This document shows, one piece after another, positions 7,097 through 15,975 of a stretch of 28,965 nt of DNA. How positions within the stretch are numbered: position 1 is the stretch's first letter; each line of letters begins with the position of its first letter. The DNA comes from a bacterium UBP4_UBA6127 (lineage in GTDB: Bacteria > UBP4 > UBA4092): assembly GCA_002428325.1 (NCBI GenBank), contig DIVR01000054.1, positions 1 through 28,965 on the forward strand, read 5' to 3'. A program made the translations under genes and the position numbers. The notes under the pieces were generated by a model. The model was not told the origin of the DNA. It worked only from the letters and a program-made list of their open reading frames with translations, and did no database searches.

Positions 7097-8934
7097 GCAC
7101 ACCGACATTAGAATTTAAACCTGAAACAATGATTAAGTTCAAGGAACTGGCGGCTAAATATCCCAGTTCCCGATCCGCCCTGCTGCCAACCCTATATCTG
7201 GCCCAGGAAGAGTTTGGGTATCTTTCGGATGAAGCCATTCTTTATGTGGCTGACCTGTTGGATTTGGAACCCATGGAAGTTAATTCGACCGCCAGTTATT
7301 ATGTGATGTTTCACCGGCATCCGGTGGGGAAATGCATCATAGCCCTTTGCACGAATATCTCCTGTGCCCTGGAAGGGGCTTATTCGGTCTTGGAACATCT
7401 GAAAAAGATACTGAATGTGGATGCCGAAGAAACCTCTGCAGATAAACTATTCACTTTGAAAAAAGAAGAATGCCTGGGGGCCTGCGGCTCCGGTCCGGTA
7501 ATGCTGATTAACCAGTATCTTTTTGAATATCTGACTCCGGAAAAGACAGAAAAGATTATTCAGGCTTTAAAATCAGGAAAATCCCTGGTGGAGGTACATC
7601 AGGAATTCCAACAGACAGATGGCCGTTCTGCCCAGAAAATCCATCAGACCGGTAAAGAAGTCTTATTAAAAAGAATGATAGGATTTCCTTCTTCTGCCTC
7701 GTTTGAGACCTATCAGCAGCAGGGAGGATATGAGGCCTGGAAAAAGGCCCTGACCTCCATGAAACCGGAAGATGTCATTGAACAGGTGAAACAATCCGGG
7801 CTGCGGGGACGCGGCGGCGCTGGTTTCCCTGCCGGGATGAAGTGGAGTTTTGTCCCTAAAAATATTGATAAACCAAGATACTTAGTCTGCAATGCGGATG
7901 AGTCTGAACCGGGGACCTTCAAAGACCGGCAAATCATGGAAAGAGACCCCCACCTGTTGGTGGAAGGGATTTGTATCGCCTGTTATGCCATCGAATCCCA
8001 TCAGGCTTTTATATATATCCGGGGTGAATACCCTTATTCCGCAGTAAGAATGGAAAAGGCTTTGGAAGAAGCCCGGAAAACCGGGATGTTGGGGGAAAAC
8101 ATCTTTGGAACCGGATATGAGTTGAATATAACAGTCCATTCCGGCGCCGGAGCTTATGAGTGCGGAGAAGAATCCGCTCAGTTGGATTCCCTGGAAGGTA
8201 AACGGGGAGAACCCCGGTTACGCCCTCCTTTCCCGGCCGTGAAAGGGCTATATGGATGTCCGACCATTATTAATAATGTAGAGACTCTGGCTAATGTCCC
8301 TGCCATCATAACCAATGGACCTCAGTGGTATGCGGCCATGGGGACTGAGAAAAATACCGGGACCCGGATTTATAATGTCAGTGGGCATGTGGTAAGCCCC
8401 GGCCCTTATGAACTGCCTATGGGAATCCCTTTGCGGGAACTTATTTATGATTATTGCGGGGGAATCCGAGATGGGCGGAAATTGAAAGCGGTTATCCCGG
8501 GTGGAGCTTCTACTCCAGTACTGACACCGGATGAAATTGATGTGAATATGGATTTTGATTCTCTGGCCAAAGCCGGAACCATGCTGGGTTCGGCAGCAGT
8601 CATTGTGATGGATGACCGGACTTGCATTGTCCAGGCAGCCCTTCGCATCATGGAATTTTACCGGGATGAATCTTGCGGAAAATGCACCCCCTGCCGGGAA
8701 GGGACTTATTGGATGGCCAATATCCTTCGCCGGATTGAAAATGGCCAGGGAAAAATGGAAGATTTGGACCTGATATTGGATATCTGCGATAACATCGCAG
8801 GAAAATCTTTCTGTCCTTTCGGAGATGCGGAAGTCGGAGTGCCGGTCAGTACCATCAAAAAATTCAGGGAAGAATACGAATACCATATTAAAAATAAAAA
8901 ATGCAGGGTCTCAGGTGAATTGAGGCTGATATAA
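7093..8934 (+). CDS. nuoEF: Fused NADH-quinone oxidoreductase subunits E and F
   Basis: One uninterrupted 613-residue frame covers both subunits of the NADH-oxidising tip of complex I. Residues 1-165 are NuoE: the N-terminal helical part (LPTLYLAQEEFGYLS) and the thioredoxin-like [2Fe-2S] domain with C86, C91, C127 and C131. Residues 166-195 are a polar linker. Residues 196-613 are NuoF: GLRGRGGAGFPAGMKW (FMN, 236-251), NADESEPGT (NADH site, 267-275), GAGAYECGEES, and the N3 [4Fe-4S] ligands C528, C531, C534 and C574 (SCGKCTPCREG, FCPFGDA). NuoE and NuoF are usually separate; similar E-F fusions are known in beta subunits of some NAD-dependent formate dehydrogenases. The start overlaps nuoD and has AGGTGA 8 bases upstream. 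The position in the nuo operon makes a complex I role by far the likeliest. Confidence 0.95.
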   Translation: MSTPTLEFKPETMIKFKELAAKYPSSRSALLPTLYLAQEEFGYLSDEAILYVADLLDLEPMEVNSTASYYVMFHRHPVGKCIIALCTNISCALEGAYSVLEHLKKILNVDAEETSADKLFTLKKEECLGACGSGPVMLINQYLFEYLTPEKTEKIIQALKSGKSLVEVHQEFQQTDGRSAQKIHQTGKEVLLKRMIGFPSSASFETYQQQGGYEAWKKALTSMKPEDVIEQVKQSGLRGRGGAGFPAGMKWSFVPKNIDKPRYLVCNADESEPGTFKDRQIMERDPHLLVEGICIACYAIESHQAFIYIRGEYPYSAVRMEKALEEARKTGMLGENIFGTGYELNITVHSGAGAYECGEESAQLDSLEGKRGEPRLRPPFPAVKGLYGCPTIINNVETLANVPAIITNGPQWYAAMGTEKNTGTRIYNVSGHVVSPGPYELPMGIPLRELIYDYCGGIRDGRKLKAVIPGGASTPVLTPDEIDVNMDFDSLAKAGTMLGSAAVIVMDDRTCIVQAALRIMEFYRDESCGKCTPCREGTYWMANILRRIENGQGKMEDLDLILDICDNIAGKSFCPFGDAEVGVPVSTIKKFREEYEYHIKNKKCRVSGELRLI

Positions 8935-9007
8935 GTAACCAATTGAGCCATTGCTTCGAGTCGGGTGTATGGTATTGAACCCAAATCGTTGAATAAGCGG
9001 ACATGAT

Positions 9008-11494
9008 ATGAACACAGTAACATTGACCATAGACGGAAAAACAATCACGGTTCCGGCTGGAACCACAGTCTTGAATGCTGCCAAAAAACTGGGCATCCAT
9101 ATTCCCATCTTTTGTTACCATGGGGAATTGGAACCTATTGGCGCCTGCCGGATGTGCCTGGTGGAAATCGAGAAGATGCCGAAGCTGGCTATTTCCTGCG
9201 CCACCGTAGCCTCTGAGGGGATGGTGGTTTATACCCGGACCGAAAAAGTCCTGAAAGCCCAGAAGGGGATGCTGGAATTTCTTCTGATCAATCACCCGCT
9301 GGACTGTCCTGTCTGCGATAAGGGCGGCGAATGCGAACTTCAGGATAATACTTTTTCCTTTGGACCTGCTGCCAGCCGTTTTGATGATTTAAAACGCCGT
9401 TATGTAAAACGAGACCTCAATGAAGTGATTCGGCTGGATATGAATCGATGCATCATGTGCCGGCGCTGTGTGCGAACCTGTGCCGACCTCCATGGAGAAG
9501 GTGTCCTGGGCGTTGTGGAACGGGGGTTCCGTTCTGAGATTGATATGTTCAAGGGCGGGGAAACCGAATGCACCTATTGCGGCGATTGTATTGAAGCCTG
9601 CCCGGTGGGTGCCTTGACCAGTATTCCGTTCCGATTTAAAGCCCGTGTCTGGGAACTGAAGAAAACCGACAGTGTTTGTGCTTATTGTGCCGATGGATGC
9701 CGAATGACCCTGGAAACCCGGGAACAGGAAATCCTGCGGGTGAGAGACCGGCTGACTCCCGGTGAATATCTCAGCACGGAACATCTCTGCAGCAAAGGCC
9801 ATTTTGGATTTGATTATGTCAACAAACCTGAAAGATTAAGAACTCCTCTTCTCCGGAAAAATGGGCAGCTGGTGCCTGTTTCCTGGGAAGAGGCTTTTGA
9901 ATATGCAGCCAAAGAATTAAAACGGATAAAAGAGGTTCAGGGTGGTAAATCCATAGGAATACTTGCCTCTCCCCGGTTAGGGACGGAGGATTTATTCCTG
10001 GCCAAAAAACTGGCCGGAGACATCCTGGAAACTCCTAATCTGGACCATTTGTTAACCCCTCTGGGAACTTTTGAAGATGATTCTTTCCAGAGGCTTGCCG
10101 CCCATCCTGCTAAACTGGAAGATATTGAAGTGGCCCAGGCGATTGTGGTGATTGGAACTGATATCAGCCAGTCCAACCCCTTGGCCCGGTTAAGAATCAT
10201 TCGTTCCTCTTATCGAAATATTGGCAAGGTCATTACCCTCTATCCCCATGATATGGGACTAAAAGGTTATGTTAGCCATGAATTGAAACCCCGTTTTGGG
10301 AGTGAACCTTCAGCTGTCGGATTTGGATTGACCCGAGCCCTGACAGAAACCGCTCCGGTCAATGCTGAAATTAAAAGCCGGTTGAATAACACCCTGGAAC
10401 AGGTTTCCCAGGAAACAGGGATTGATGCCCCATTTTTCCTGGAAGCTGCTAAGACTTTAGCCGGCGCTGAAAGGCGAGTTATTTTATTTGGCAGGGAAGT
10501 CCTTTCCCACCCACAGCGTAATGAGTATCTGAAAGCTATCGAAAACCTGGTAACTCTCCTGAACAGCCTGGAAAACGGGATAACCCGGGTTTCCTGGCTG
10601 CCGGAATATAATAATTCCCGTGGCGCCTATGACCTGGGTATCAAACCCGGAGAAAAAGGTCTCGCTTTTAACGGTATGATGGAAGCCGCTACCCGGGGGG
10701 AATTAAAAGCCCTTTATGTCATAGGTGAAAATCCGATGGTTCGAGGCTATTGTCCTGAAGAAATTAAAGCATCCCTTGGGAAACTGGATTTTCTGATGGT
10801 GCAGGATCTCTTCCTAACAGAAACCGCCCAACTGGCCCATCTGGTTCTTCCGGCTACATCCTTTGCTGAGAAAGATAGCACCTATGTTGCCGGAGATGGA
10901 CTGGCGCAAAAACTGACTCCGGCCTTCTCGCCAAAAGAAGATGCCCGGGCTGACTGGTATATCCTGGCCGGGTTGGCTCAAGCGATGGGGACCGATTGGG
11001 GTTTGATTTCTCCAGCCGACATAATGACCCTGGCAGCCAAAGAAATCCCCGGATTCCAGATGATTGATAATTCTAAACTGGGCAGAGACGGTCTTTATCT
11101 TGATTATCCGACACCGGAGAAACTTCCAACCCAGTGGCAGGAAATTCATAAATATACTCCATTAGTTCCCTTAACCGATAATCGGTTTGATGTGATAATT
11201 GAAAATAATTTATTCCATTCAGGCAGCCTGAGCCGGTATGCAACAGTACTAAATAAATTATCGGGCGCTGCTTATGTTCAAATTTCCCGAATGGATGCCA
11301 AACGGTTGAACCTTTCTGAAGGGCAGAAGGTTACATTATCCACTGCTCGCGGCCGTTTCTCGCTTCCCCTGAAAATTAGGAAACACCAGGGTGCTGGGAC
11401 CCTGATTGTCCCATCGAATTTTACTGAAGTCCCGATCTTTAATTTATTCTCGAAGGAGGAAACTCGGCATCAGGTTGAGCTGATTGCCGGGTAA
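9008..11494 (+). CDS. nuoG: NADH-quinone oxidoreductase subunit G
   Basis: NuoG is the largest peripheral-arm subunit and passes electrons along several Fe-S clusters. The 828-residue product starts with a plant-type [2Fe-2S] domain (C36, C47, C50, C64), then the His-Cys N5 site (H96, C100, C103, C109), then two [4Fe-4S] clusters (C148/C151/C154/C158 and C188/C191/C194/C198). A CAYCADGC...C motif follows (C224, C227, C231, C261), the ligand set of cluster N7, which many complex I lineages have lost. The rest is a molybdopterin-oxidoreductase-like domain, expected to be cofactor-free in complex I, ending in a molydopterin-dinucleotide-binding-like segment. A 73-base gap separates it from nuoEF; its ribosome-binding site is weak (GCGGA). 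Confidence 0.96.
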   Translation: MNTVTLTIDGKTITVPAGTTVLNAAKKLGIHIPIFCYHGELEPIGACRMCLVEIEKMPKLAISCATVASEGMVVYTRTEKVLKAQKGMLEFLLINHPLDCPVCDKGGECELQDNTFSFGPAASRFDDLKRRYVKRDLNEVIRLDMNRCIMCRRCVRTCADLHGEGVLGVVERGFRSEIDMFKGGETECTYCGDCIEACPVGALTSIPFRFKARVWELKKTDSVCAYCADGCRMTLETREQEILRVRDRLTPGEYLSTEHLCSKGHFGFDYVNKPERLRTPLLRKNGQLVPVSWEEAFEYAAKELKRIKEVQGGKSIGILASPRLGTEDLFLAKKLAGDILETPNLDHLLTPLGTFEDDSFQRLAAHPAKLEDIEVAQAIVVIGTDISQSNPLARLRIIRSSYRNIGKVITLYPHDMGLKGYVSHELKPRFGSEPSAVGFGLTRALTETAPVNAEIKSRLNNTLEQVSQETGIDAPFFLEAAKTLAGAERRVILFGREVLSHPQRNEYLKAIENLVTLLNSLENGITRVSWLPEYNNSRGAYDLGIKPGEKGLAFNGMMEAATRGELKALYVIGENPMVRGYCPEEIKASLGKLDFLMVQDLFLTETAQLAHLVLPATSFAEKDSTYVAGDGLAQKLTPAFSPKEDARADWYILAGLAQAMGTDWGLISPADIMTLAAKEIPGFQMIDNSKLGRDGLYLDYPTPEKLPTQWQEIHKYTPLVPLTDNRFDVIIENNLFHSGSLSRYATVLNKLSGAAYVQISRMDAKRLNLSEGQKVTLSTARGRFSLPLKIRKHQGAGTLIVPSNFTEVPIFNLFSKEETRHQVELIAG

Positions 11495-11508
11495 CCCTGG
11501 GAATTGTT

Positions 11509-12519
11509 ATGAATGAATTTTTAATTCAACTGGCCATCGCCTTAATCAAAATATCGGTGGTGGTGGCTTTTGGTTCCGGCATCATGGTGCCGGTGATGGT
11601 CTATGCTGAACGCCGGGTGGTAGCTTTTTTCCAACAGCGGTTAGGTCCCAACCGGGTGGGGCCTTTTGGCATTCTTCAACCTTTTGCGGATGCTCTGAAA
11701 TTGATTTTGAAAGAAGATATCACTCCGCTGGGAGTGGATAAATTCATCTATTACCTGGCGCCGGGGCTGGTACTCTTTTTCTCTGTCATAAATCTGGCGG
11801 TGATACCCTGGGGACCGGATTTCCAAATATTCGGCCGGACCATTACTCTTTATGTGGCTGATTTAGGAGTCGGGCTGCTTTATCTGCTGGCAGTCTCTTC
11901 TTTAAATATCTATGGGATTGTGCTGGCAGGCTGGTCTTCCAATAATAAATATTCCCTGTTGGGTGGGTTGCGGTCTTCTGCTCAAATGATCAGCTACGAG
12001 TTATCCATGGGTTTAGCCCTGGTCGGTTTGGTGATGTCTTCCCAGAGCCTGAGCCTGGTTTCTATTGTGAATGCTCAGCAGGCTTATCCTTTTATCCTGA
12101 TACAACCCCTGGGTTTTGTTATTTTCCTGATTTGCATGGTAGCGGAAACCAACCGGGCGCCTTTTGACCTTCCCGAAGCCGAAACTGAACTGGTGGCCGG
12201 CTTCCATACGGAATATTCGAGCATGAAATTCGCCATGTTTTTTATGGCTGAATATGTCAATATGGTGGTTATGTCCTGTGTGATTACCACTTTATTTTTA
12301 GGTGGATGGCGATGGCCTTTTCCCAACCCCGGCCCGATTATCGGTGTGGCCCAGTTCCTGGGAAAAGCTTTTGCTTTCCTTTTCCTGTATATCTGGTTAC
12401 GGGCGACCCTGCCGAGGTTCCGTTATGACCAGCTGATGAAATTCGGCTGGAAGGTTTTAATGCCTCTGGGAATCTTGAATATATTAATCACGGGACTGAT
12501 TCAGTCCCTGGTGAAGTAA
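11509..12519 (+). CDS. nuoH: NADH-quinone oxidoreductase subunit H
   Basis: NuoH (ND1 homologue) is the membrane subunit that forms much of the quinone chamber and the first part of the proton-coupling path. The 336-residue product has about eight hydrophobic segments. It shows the conserved loops VYAERRVVAFFQQRLGPNR (31-49) and AETNRAPFDLPEAETE (212-227), both lining the quinone cavity. Length is typical. It begins 14 bases after nuoG and ends 12 bases before nuoI. Confidence 0.97.
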   Translation: MNEFLIQLAIALIKISVVVAFGSGIMVPVMVYAERRVVAFFQQRLGPNRVGPFGILQPFADALKLILKEDITPLGVDKFIYYLAPGLVLFFSVINLAVIPWGPDFQIFGRTITLYVADLGVGLLYLLAVSSLNIYGIVLAGWSSNNKYSLLGGLRSSAQMISYELSMGLALVGLVMSSQSLSLVSIVNAQQAYPFILIQPLGFVIFLICMVAETNRAPFDLPEAETELVAGFHTEYSSMKFAMFFMAEYVNMVVMSCVITTLFLGGWRWPFPNPGPIIGVAQFLGKAFAFLFLYIWLRATLPRFRYDQLMKFGWKVLMPLGILNILITGLIQSLVK

Positions 12520-12531
12520 GGAGGAACCCCG

Positions 12532-13056
12532 ATGATTAAGGAAATCCTCAAAGGGCTCGTAATTACCAGTAAACATCTCGGCCGAAAGCCGACCACTATA
12601 GAATATCCTGAAGTGAAGAAGGAAATGCCGCCCCGGTTCAGGGGACGCCACCATCTTCGCCGGGATGAAAATGGACTGGAGCTTTGTATTGGCTGCCATA
12701 TGTGCGCTGTTGTCTGTCCGGCGGATGCAATTTATCTGGAAGCTGAGGATAATACTGAAGAAGAACGCCATTCCGGTGGAGAACGGTTTGCCAGAGTCTA
12801 TCAGATAGATTATCTGCGCTGTATTTTCTGCGGCTTTTGTGTGGATGCCTGTCCGACCGATGCTCTGGTGATGGGAAAAGAATATGAAATGTCATCTTAC
12901 CAGCGTAAAGATTTTGTGTATCGCAAGGAGATACTCCTGGACCCGCTGGAACAGAAGACAGAAGTGAAAGCTTTTTACCATAATAATGGAGATACCGATA
13001 ATTCCAGTGACAGTAAATTGAATGAAGAAAAACTTAAGCCAAAAGAGGGAAAATAA
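12532..13056 (+). CDS. nuoI: NADH-quinone oxidoreductase subunit I
   Basis: NuoI is the two-[4Fe-4S] ferredoxin-like subunit (clusters N6a and N6b) that links NuoG to NuoB. The 174-residue product has CIGCHMCAVVCP (C52, C55, C58, C62) and CIFCGFCVDACP (C97, C100, C103, C107), so both clusters are complete. The C-terminal tail after residue 140 is polar and Lys/Asp-rich and poorly conserved in the family. This gene has the best ribosome-binding site of the operon: AAGGAGG at 12518-12524, 7 bases before ATG, overlapping the nuoH stop codon. Confidence 0.97.
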   Translation: MIKEILKGLVITSKHLGRKPTTIEYPEVKKEMPPRFRGRHHLRRDENGLELCIGCHMCAVVCPADAIYLEAEDNTEEERHSGGERFARVYQIDYLRCIFCGFCVDACPTDALVMGKEYEMSSYQRKDFVYRKEILLDPLEQKTEVKAFYHNNGDTDNSSDSKLNEEKLKPKEGK

Positions 13057-13109
13057 TTCCCTTTTGACTGTGGTATATTAATCAAAATCAGCATGCCCGG
13101 GGAAAGAAG

Positions 13110-13691
13110 ATGAATTTCCCTTTCATCCCGGATGAAGAAGACAGGATTATGATTGAAGGATATATGGAACAAATAGCATTTTTGATACTGGCCTTGTTTG
13201 CTGTGGTCGGCGGCCTGATTACAGTGACCCATCGGCATCCGATATATTGCGCCTTGGGCCTGATACTTTGTTTTCTTTCTATTTCCGGATTTTATGCCAT
13301 GTTGGGAGCTCCTTTTCTGGCAGCGGTCCAGGTGATTATTTATGCCGGTTCCATCATGACCCTTTTTGTGTTTGTCATTATGCTGATGGATTTGACCCGG
13401 GAAGATTTGAAAATGCCCCCGTCTAAATTCAGTACCGTAGTGGCATCCTTTCTGGGGTTTGTACTGCTTCTGGAAATGCTGATGATTATCGGGGGAGGTT
13501 TCCTGACCGGTAAAATGGGAAGCTGGACTCCGGAAAAAGTTGATTCTGTCGGGCATACCCGGGTTTTGGCCCAGGTGCTTTTCACTGAATATTTATATCC
13601 TTTTGAAATCATCTCTTTTGTCCTGGTGGTAGCCCTGGTCGGTGCTATCCTTTTAGGCAAAAAGAAATTACATCTGGGAGGAAAAGAATAA
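13110..13691 (+). CDS. nuoJ: NADH-quinone oxidoreductase subunit J
   Basis: NuoJ (ND6 homologue) is a five-helix membrane subunit at the heel of the proton-pumping arm. The product shows five hydrophobic segments and the conserved third helix AAVQVIIYAGSIMTLFVFVI, which contains the pi-bulge region of the family. The start at 13110 gives 193 residues and has GGGGAAAG close upstream. A second ATG at 13149 gives 180 residues and a more typical N-terminus (MIEGYMEQIAFLILALF), so the start is uncertain. A 53-base gap separates it from nuoI, and its stop overlaps the nuoK start by one base (TAATG). Confidence 0.94.
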   Translation: MNFPFIPDEEDRIMIEGYMEQIAFLILALFAVVGGLITVTHRHPIYCALGLILCFLSISGFYAMLGAPFLAAVQVIIYAGSIMTLFVFVIMLMDLTREDLKMPPSKFSTVVASFLGFVLLLEMLMIIGGGFLTGKMGSWTPEKVDSVGHTRVLAQVLFTEYLYPFEIISFVLVVALVGAILLGKKKLHLGGKE

Positions 13692-13993
13692 TGGTGCCTC
13701 TTTCCTGGTATTTATCGTTAAGCGCAATCCTGTTCTTTCTGGGTGTAGTGGGGATGATGACCCGGCGAAATACCATTATTATGTTGATGTGTATTGAACT
13801 GATGATGAATGCGGCCAACCTGACTTTTGTGGCATTGTCCCATTATCTGCATTCCATGAATGGGCAGATGTTTGTCTTTTTTATTGTGGCGATTGCCGCG
13901 GCGGAAGTCAGTGTCGGATTGGCGATTATTATTAACCTATACCGGTTGAAAGCCTCTGTGGATCCTGATGATATGAATCGGTTGCAGGGTTAA
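13691..13993 (+). CDS. nuoK: NADH-quinone oxidoreductase subunit K
   Basis: NuoK (ND4L homologue) is a three-helix subunit in the proton-coupling path next to NuoN and NuoJ. The 100-residue product has the two buried glutamates needed for pumping in E. coli at the same numbers, E36 (MLMCIELMMNAANL) and E72 (AIAAAEVSVGLAI). Length is exactly typical. Its start overlaps the nuoJ stop codon, implying coupled translation. It is followed by an 80-base gap before nuoL. Confidence 0.97.
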   Translation: MVPLSWYLSLSAILFFLGVVGMMTRRNTIIMLMCIELMMNAANLTFVALSHYLHSMNGQMFVFFIVAIAAAEVSVGLAIIINLYRLKASVDPDDMNRLQG

Positions 13994-14019
13994 TTCTTTA
14001 GAAGGGGATTTATTGATAA

Positions 14020-14038
14020 CGGGCGGTTTTACAGCCCG
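14020..14038 (+). other. Small GC-rich hairpin between nuoK and nuoL
   Basis: CGGGC (14020-14024) and GCCCG (14034-14038) form a 5-base-pair stem with a 9-base loop (GGTTTTACA). It lies in the 80-base gap between nuoK and nuoL and is not followed by a T-run. It may be a processing or pausing element, or chance. Confidence 0.25.
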
Positions 14039-14073
14039 GGCATCTTGAATAGATGGATAGATAAAGAAGCATT

Positions 14074-15960
14074 ATGGAAAAATTTGTCTGGCTCATACCT
14101 GCATTTCCTTTAATCGGTGTATTGATTAATTTATTTTTCGGTCGATGGACCGGGAAAAAAGCCCATTGGATTGCCTGTCTGGCGGTTCTTGGCTCTTTTA
14201 TCGTTTCCCTGATGGTTTTCAGCAGGGTCATGCAGGGTGAGACCCTGAATTATGATTATTTTAACTGGATTTGGGTCGGTTCATTCCATGCCAATGCCGG
14301 AGTCTTGATTGACCCGCTTTCGGCTTTGATGTTGATTGTTGTAACGGGAGTCAGTTTCCTGATTCACGTTTATTCCATCGGTTATATGCATGATGACCCT
14401 GGGTATCCCCGATTTTTCCTTTATTTGAATCTTTTTGTTTTTTCCATGGTCAGCCTGGTCCTTGCCAATAATTTCCTGCTCCTTTATGTCTTCTGGGAAG
14501 CGGTGGGGCTGTGTTCTTACCTGTTGATTGGGTTCTGGTTTCAGAAAAAATCAGCATCGGATGCCGGTAAAAAAGCATTTATCGTGAACCGGATTGGTGA
14601 TTTCGGGTTTGGCCTGGGTATCATGATGATATTTGTGGTCTTCGGATCTATTCAGTTTACTGAAGTCTTCGGGATGGCTTCCGGAGCCTCGGTAGCCTGC
14701 CTGACGGCTATTACCCTTTTACTTCTGTTGGGAGCCATGGGGAAATCAGCCCAGATACCTTTATATGTCTGGTTACCCGATGCCATGGAAGGACCCACTC
14801 CCGTGTCTGCCCTTATCCATGCGGCCACCATGGTTACTGCCGGGGTTTATATGATTGCCCGATGCCATGTGCTTTTTAACCTGGCTCCTTTGACTCAGAA
14901 TGTCATTATCTGGATGGGAATGCTGACAGCCTTTTTTGCTGCCACGATAGCCCTGGTCCAAAAGGATATTAAACGGGTGTTGGCCTATTCCACTATCTCC
15001 CAGCTGGGTTATATGTTTGTGGGGGTAGGGTTGGGCGCTTATACCGCCGGGATTTTTCATCTGGCCACCCATGCCTTTTTCAAAGCCCTGCTCTTCCTGG
15101 GGGCCGGCAGTGTAATGCATGCCATGGCCAATGAAACCGATATGTGGAAAATGGGCGGGCTATCCAAAATCATGAAATATACCAGTTGGACCTTCCTGAT
15201 TGCCTGCCTGGCGATTGCCGGAATCCCGCCTTTTGCCGGGTTCTTCAGCAAGGAAGAAATCCTGGGAGCCGCCTGGTCTGCCCATCGGTATGAAATTTAT
15301 GCCTTGGGGATTTTGACCGCTTTAATGACAGCCTTCTATATGTTCAGGGTTTATTTCCTGACTTTCAAGGGGACTCCCCGATATAATGTCCATTCCCACC
15401 ATGCCCATGAATCACCGTGGGTCATGACTTTTCCCTTAATGGTCCTGGCTGTATTTTCTGTGATTGCCGGCTGGGTGGGGATTGGGACCCATGGGGGTTC
15501 CTGGATCCATCAATTCCTGAATCCTGTTTTTACACTGCCCGGTTCAGAACACATGGCCGAAGCCGGACATAGCGGCTCTGAACAATTGTTATTGATGGGA
15601 ATTGCCATTGCCGCCGCTTTAGCCGGTATCGGGCTGGCATGGCAGATTTATCTGAAAGATATTAAGCAGTCTGACCGGATGGCTGCCCAGTTCTCCGGGT
15701 TGCATAAAGTCTTAACCAATAAATATTATGTCGATGAATTCTATGATGCGGTCTTTGTGACCCCGATTAAAAATATCTCGATAGCCCTCTGGAGGGGATT
15801 TGATGCCGTTGTGATTGATGGCACTGTCAATGGCATTGGCTGGTTTGTCAGTATCATCGGCCAGCTTTTGCGGTATTTCCAGTCAGGGTATGTCCGAACT
15901 TATACCACCATGTTTGTGATTGGTGTGATTGCTGTTTTAGGATTCTATTTAACCAGGTAA
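14074..15960 (+). CDS. nuoL: NADH-quinone oxidoreductase subunit L
   Basis: NuoL (ND5 homologue) is the distal antiporter-like proton-pumping subunit of complex I. The 628-residue product has many hydrophobic helices and the channel residues of the family: E142 in FWEAVGLCSYLLIGF, K224 in GAMGKSAQIPLYVWLPDAM, H249 in ALIHAATMVTAGV, and K393 in GFFSKEEILGAAW (E. coli E144, K229, H254, K399). The C-terminal extension after about residue 500 has the expected lateral helix and final anchoring helix (VIGVIAVLGFYLTR). It starts after an 80-base gap and precedes nuoM by 15 bases. Confidence 0.97.
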   Translation: MEKFVWLIPAFPLIGVLINLFFGRWTGKKAHWIACLAVLGSFIVSLMVFSRVMQGETLNYDYFNWIWVGSFHANAGVLIDPLSALMLIVVTGVSFLIHVYSIGYMHDDPGYPRFFLYLNLFVFSMVSLVLANNFLLLYVFWEAVGLCSYLLIGFWFQKKSASDAGKKAFIVNRIGDFGFGLGIMMIFVVFGSIQFTEVFGMASGASVACLTAITLLLLLGAMGKSAQIPLYVWLPDAMEGPTPVSALIHAATMVTAGVYMIARCHVLFNLAPLTQNVIIWMGMLTAFFAATIALVQKDIKRVLAYSTISQLGYMFVGVGLGAYTAGIFHLATHAFFKALLFLGAGSVMHAMANETDMWKMGGLSKIMKYTSWTFLIACLAIAGIPPFAGFFSKEEILGAAWSAHRYEIYALGILTALMTAFYMFRVYFLTFKGTPRYNVHSHHAHESPWVMTFPLMVLAVFSVIAGWVGIGTHGGSWIHQFLNPVFTLPGSEHMAEAGHSGSEQLLLMGIAIAAALAGIGLAWQIYLKDIKQSDRMAAQFSGLHKVLTNKYYVDEFYDAVFVTPIKNISIALWRGFDAVVIDGTVNGIGWFVSIIGQLLRYFQSGYVRTYTTMFVIGVIAVLGFYLTR

Positions 15961-15975
15961 GCGAGTTTTTAAAAA

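Noticed and set aside
8248..8886. 212-codon minus-strand open frame antisense to nuoEF
   Set aside because: It lies fully inside the NuoF domain, whose FMN, NADH and cluster motifs are intact. The translated product has no recognisable motif, so it is a shadow frame.
8935..9007. TTCGAGTC and ATTGAACCC words hinting at a tRNA
   Set aside because: The 73-base gap has no acceptor, D or anticodon stems in the right order, so no tRNA can be built.
12975..13556. 193-codon minus-strand open frame opposite nuoI and nuoJ
   Set aside because: It covers conserved nuoI/nuoJ coding sequence, and the product is His/Gln/Lys-rich with no motif. It is a shadow frame.
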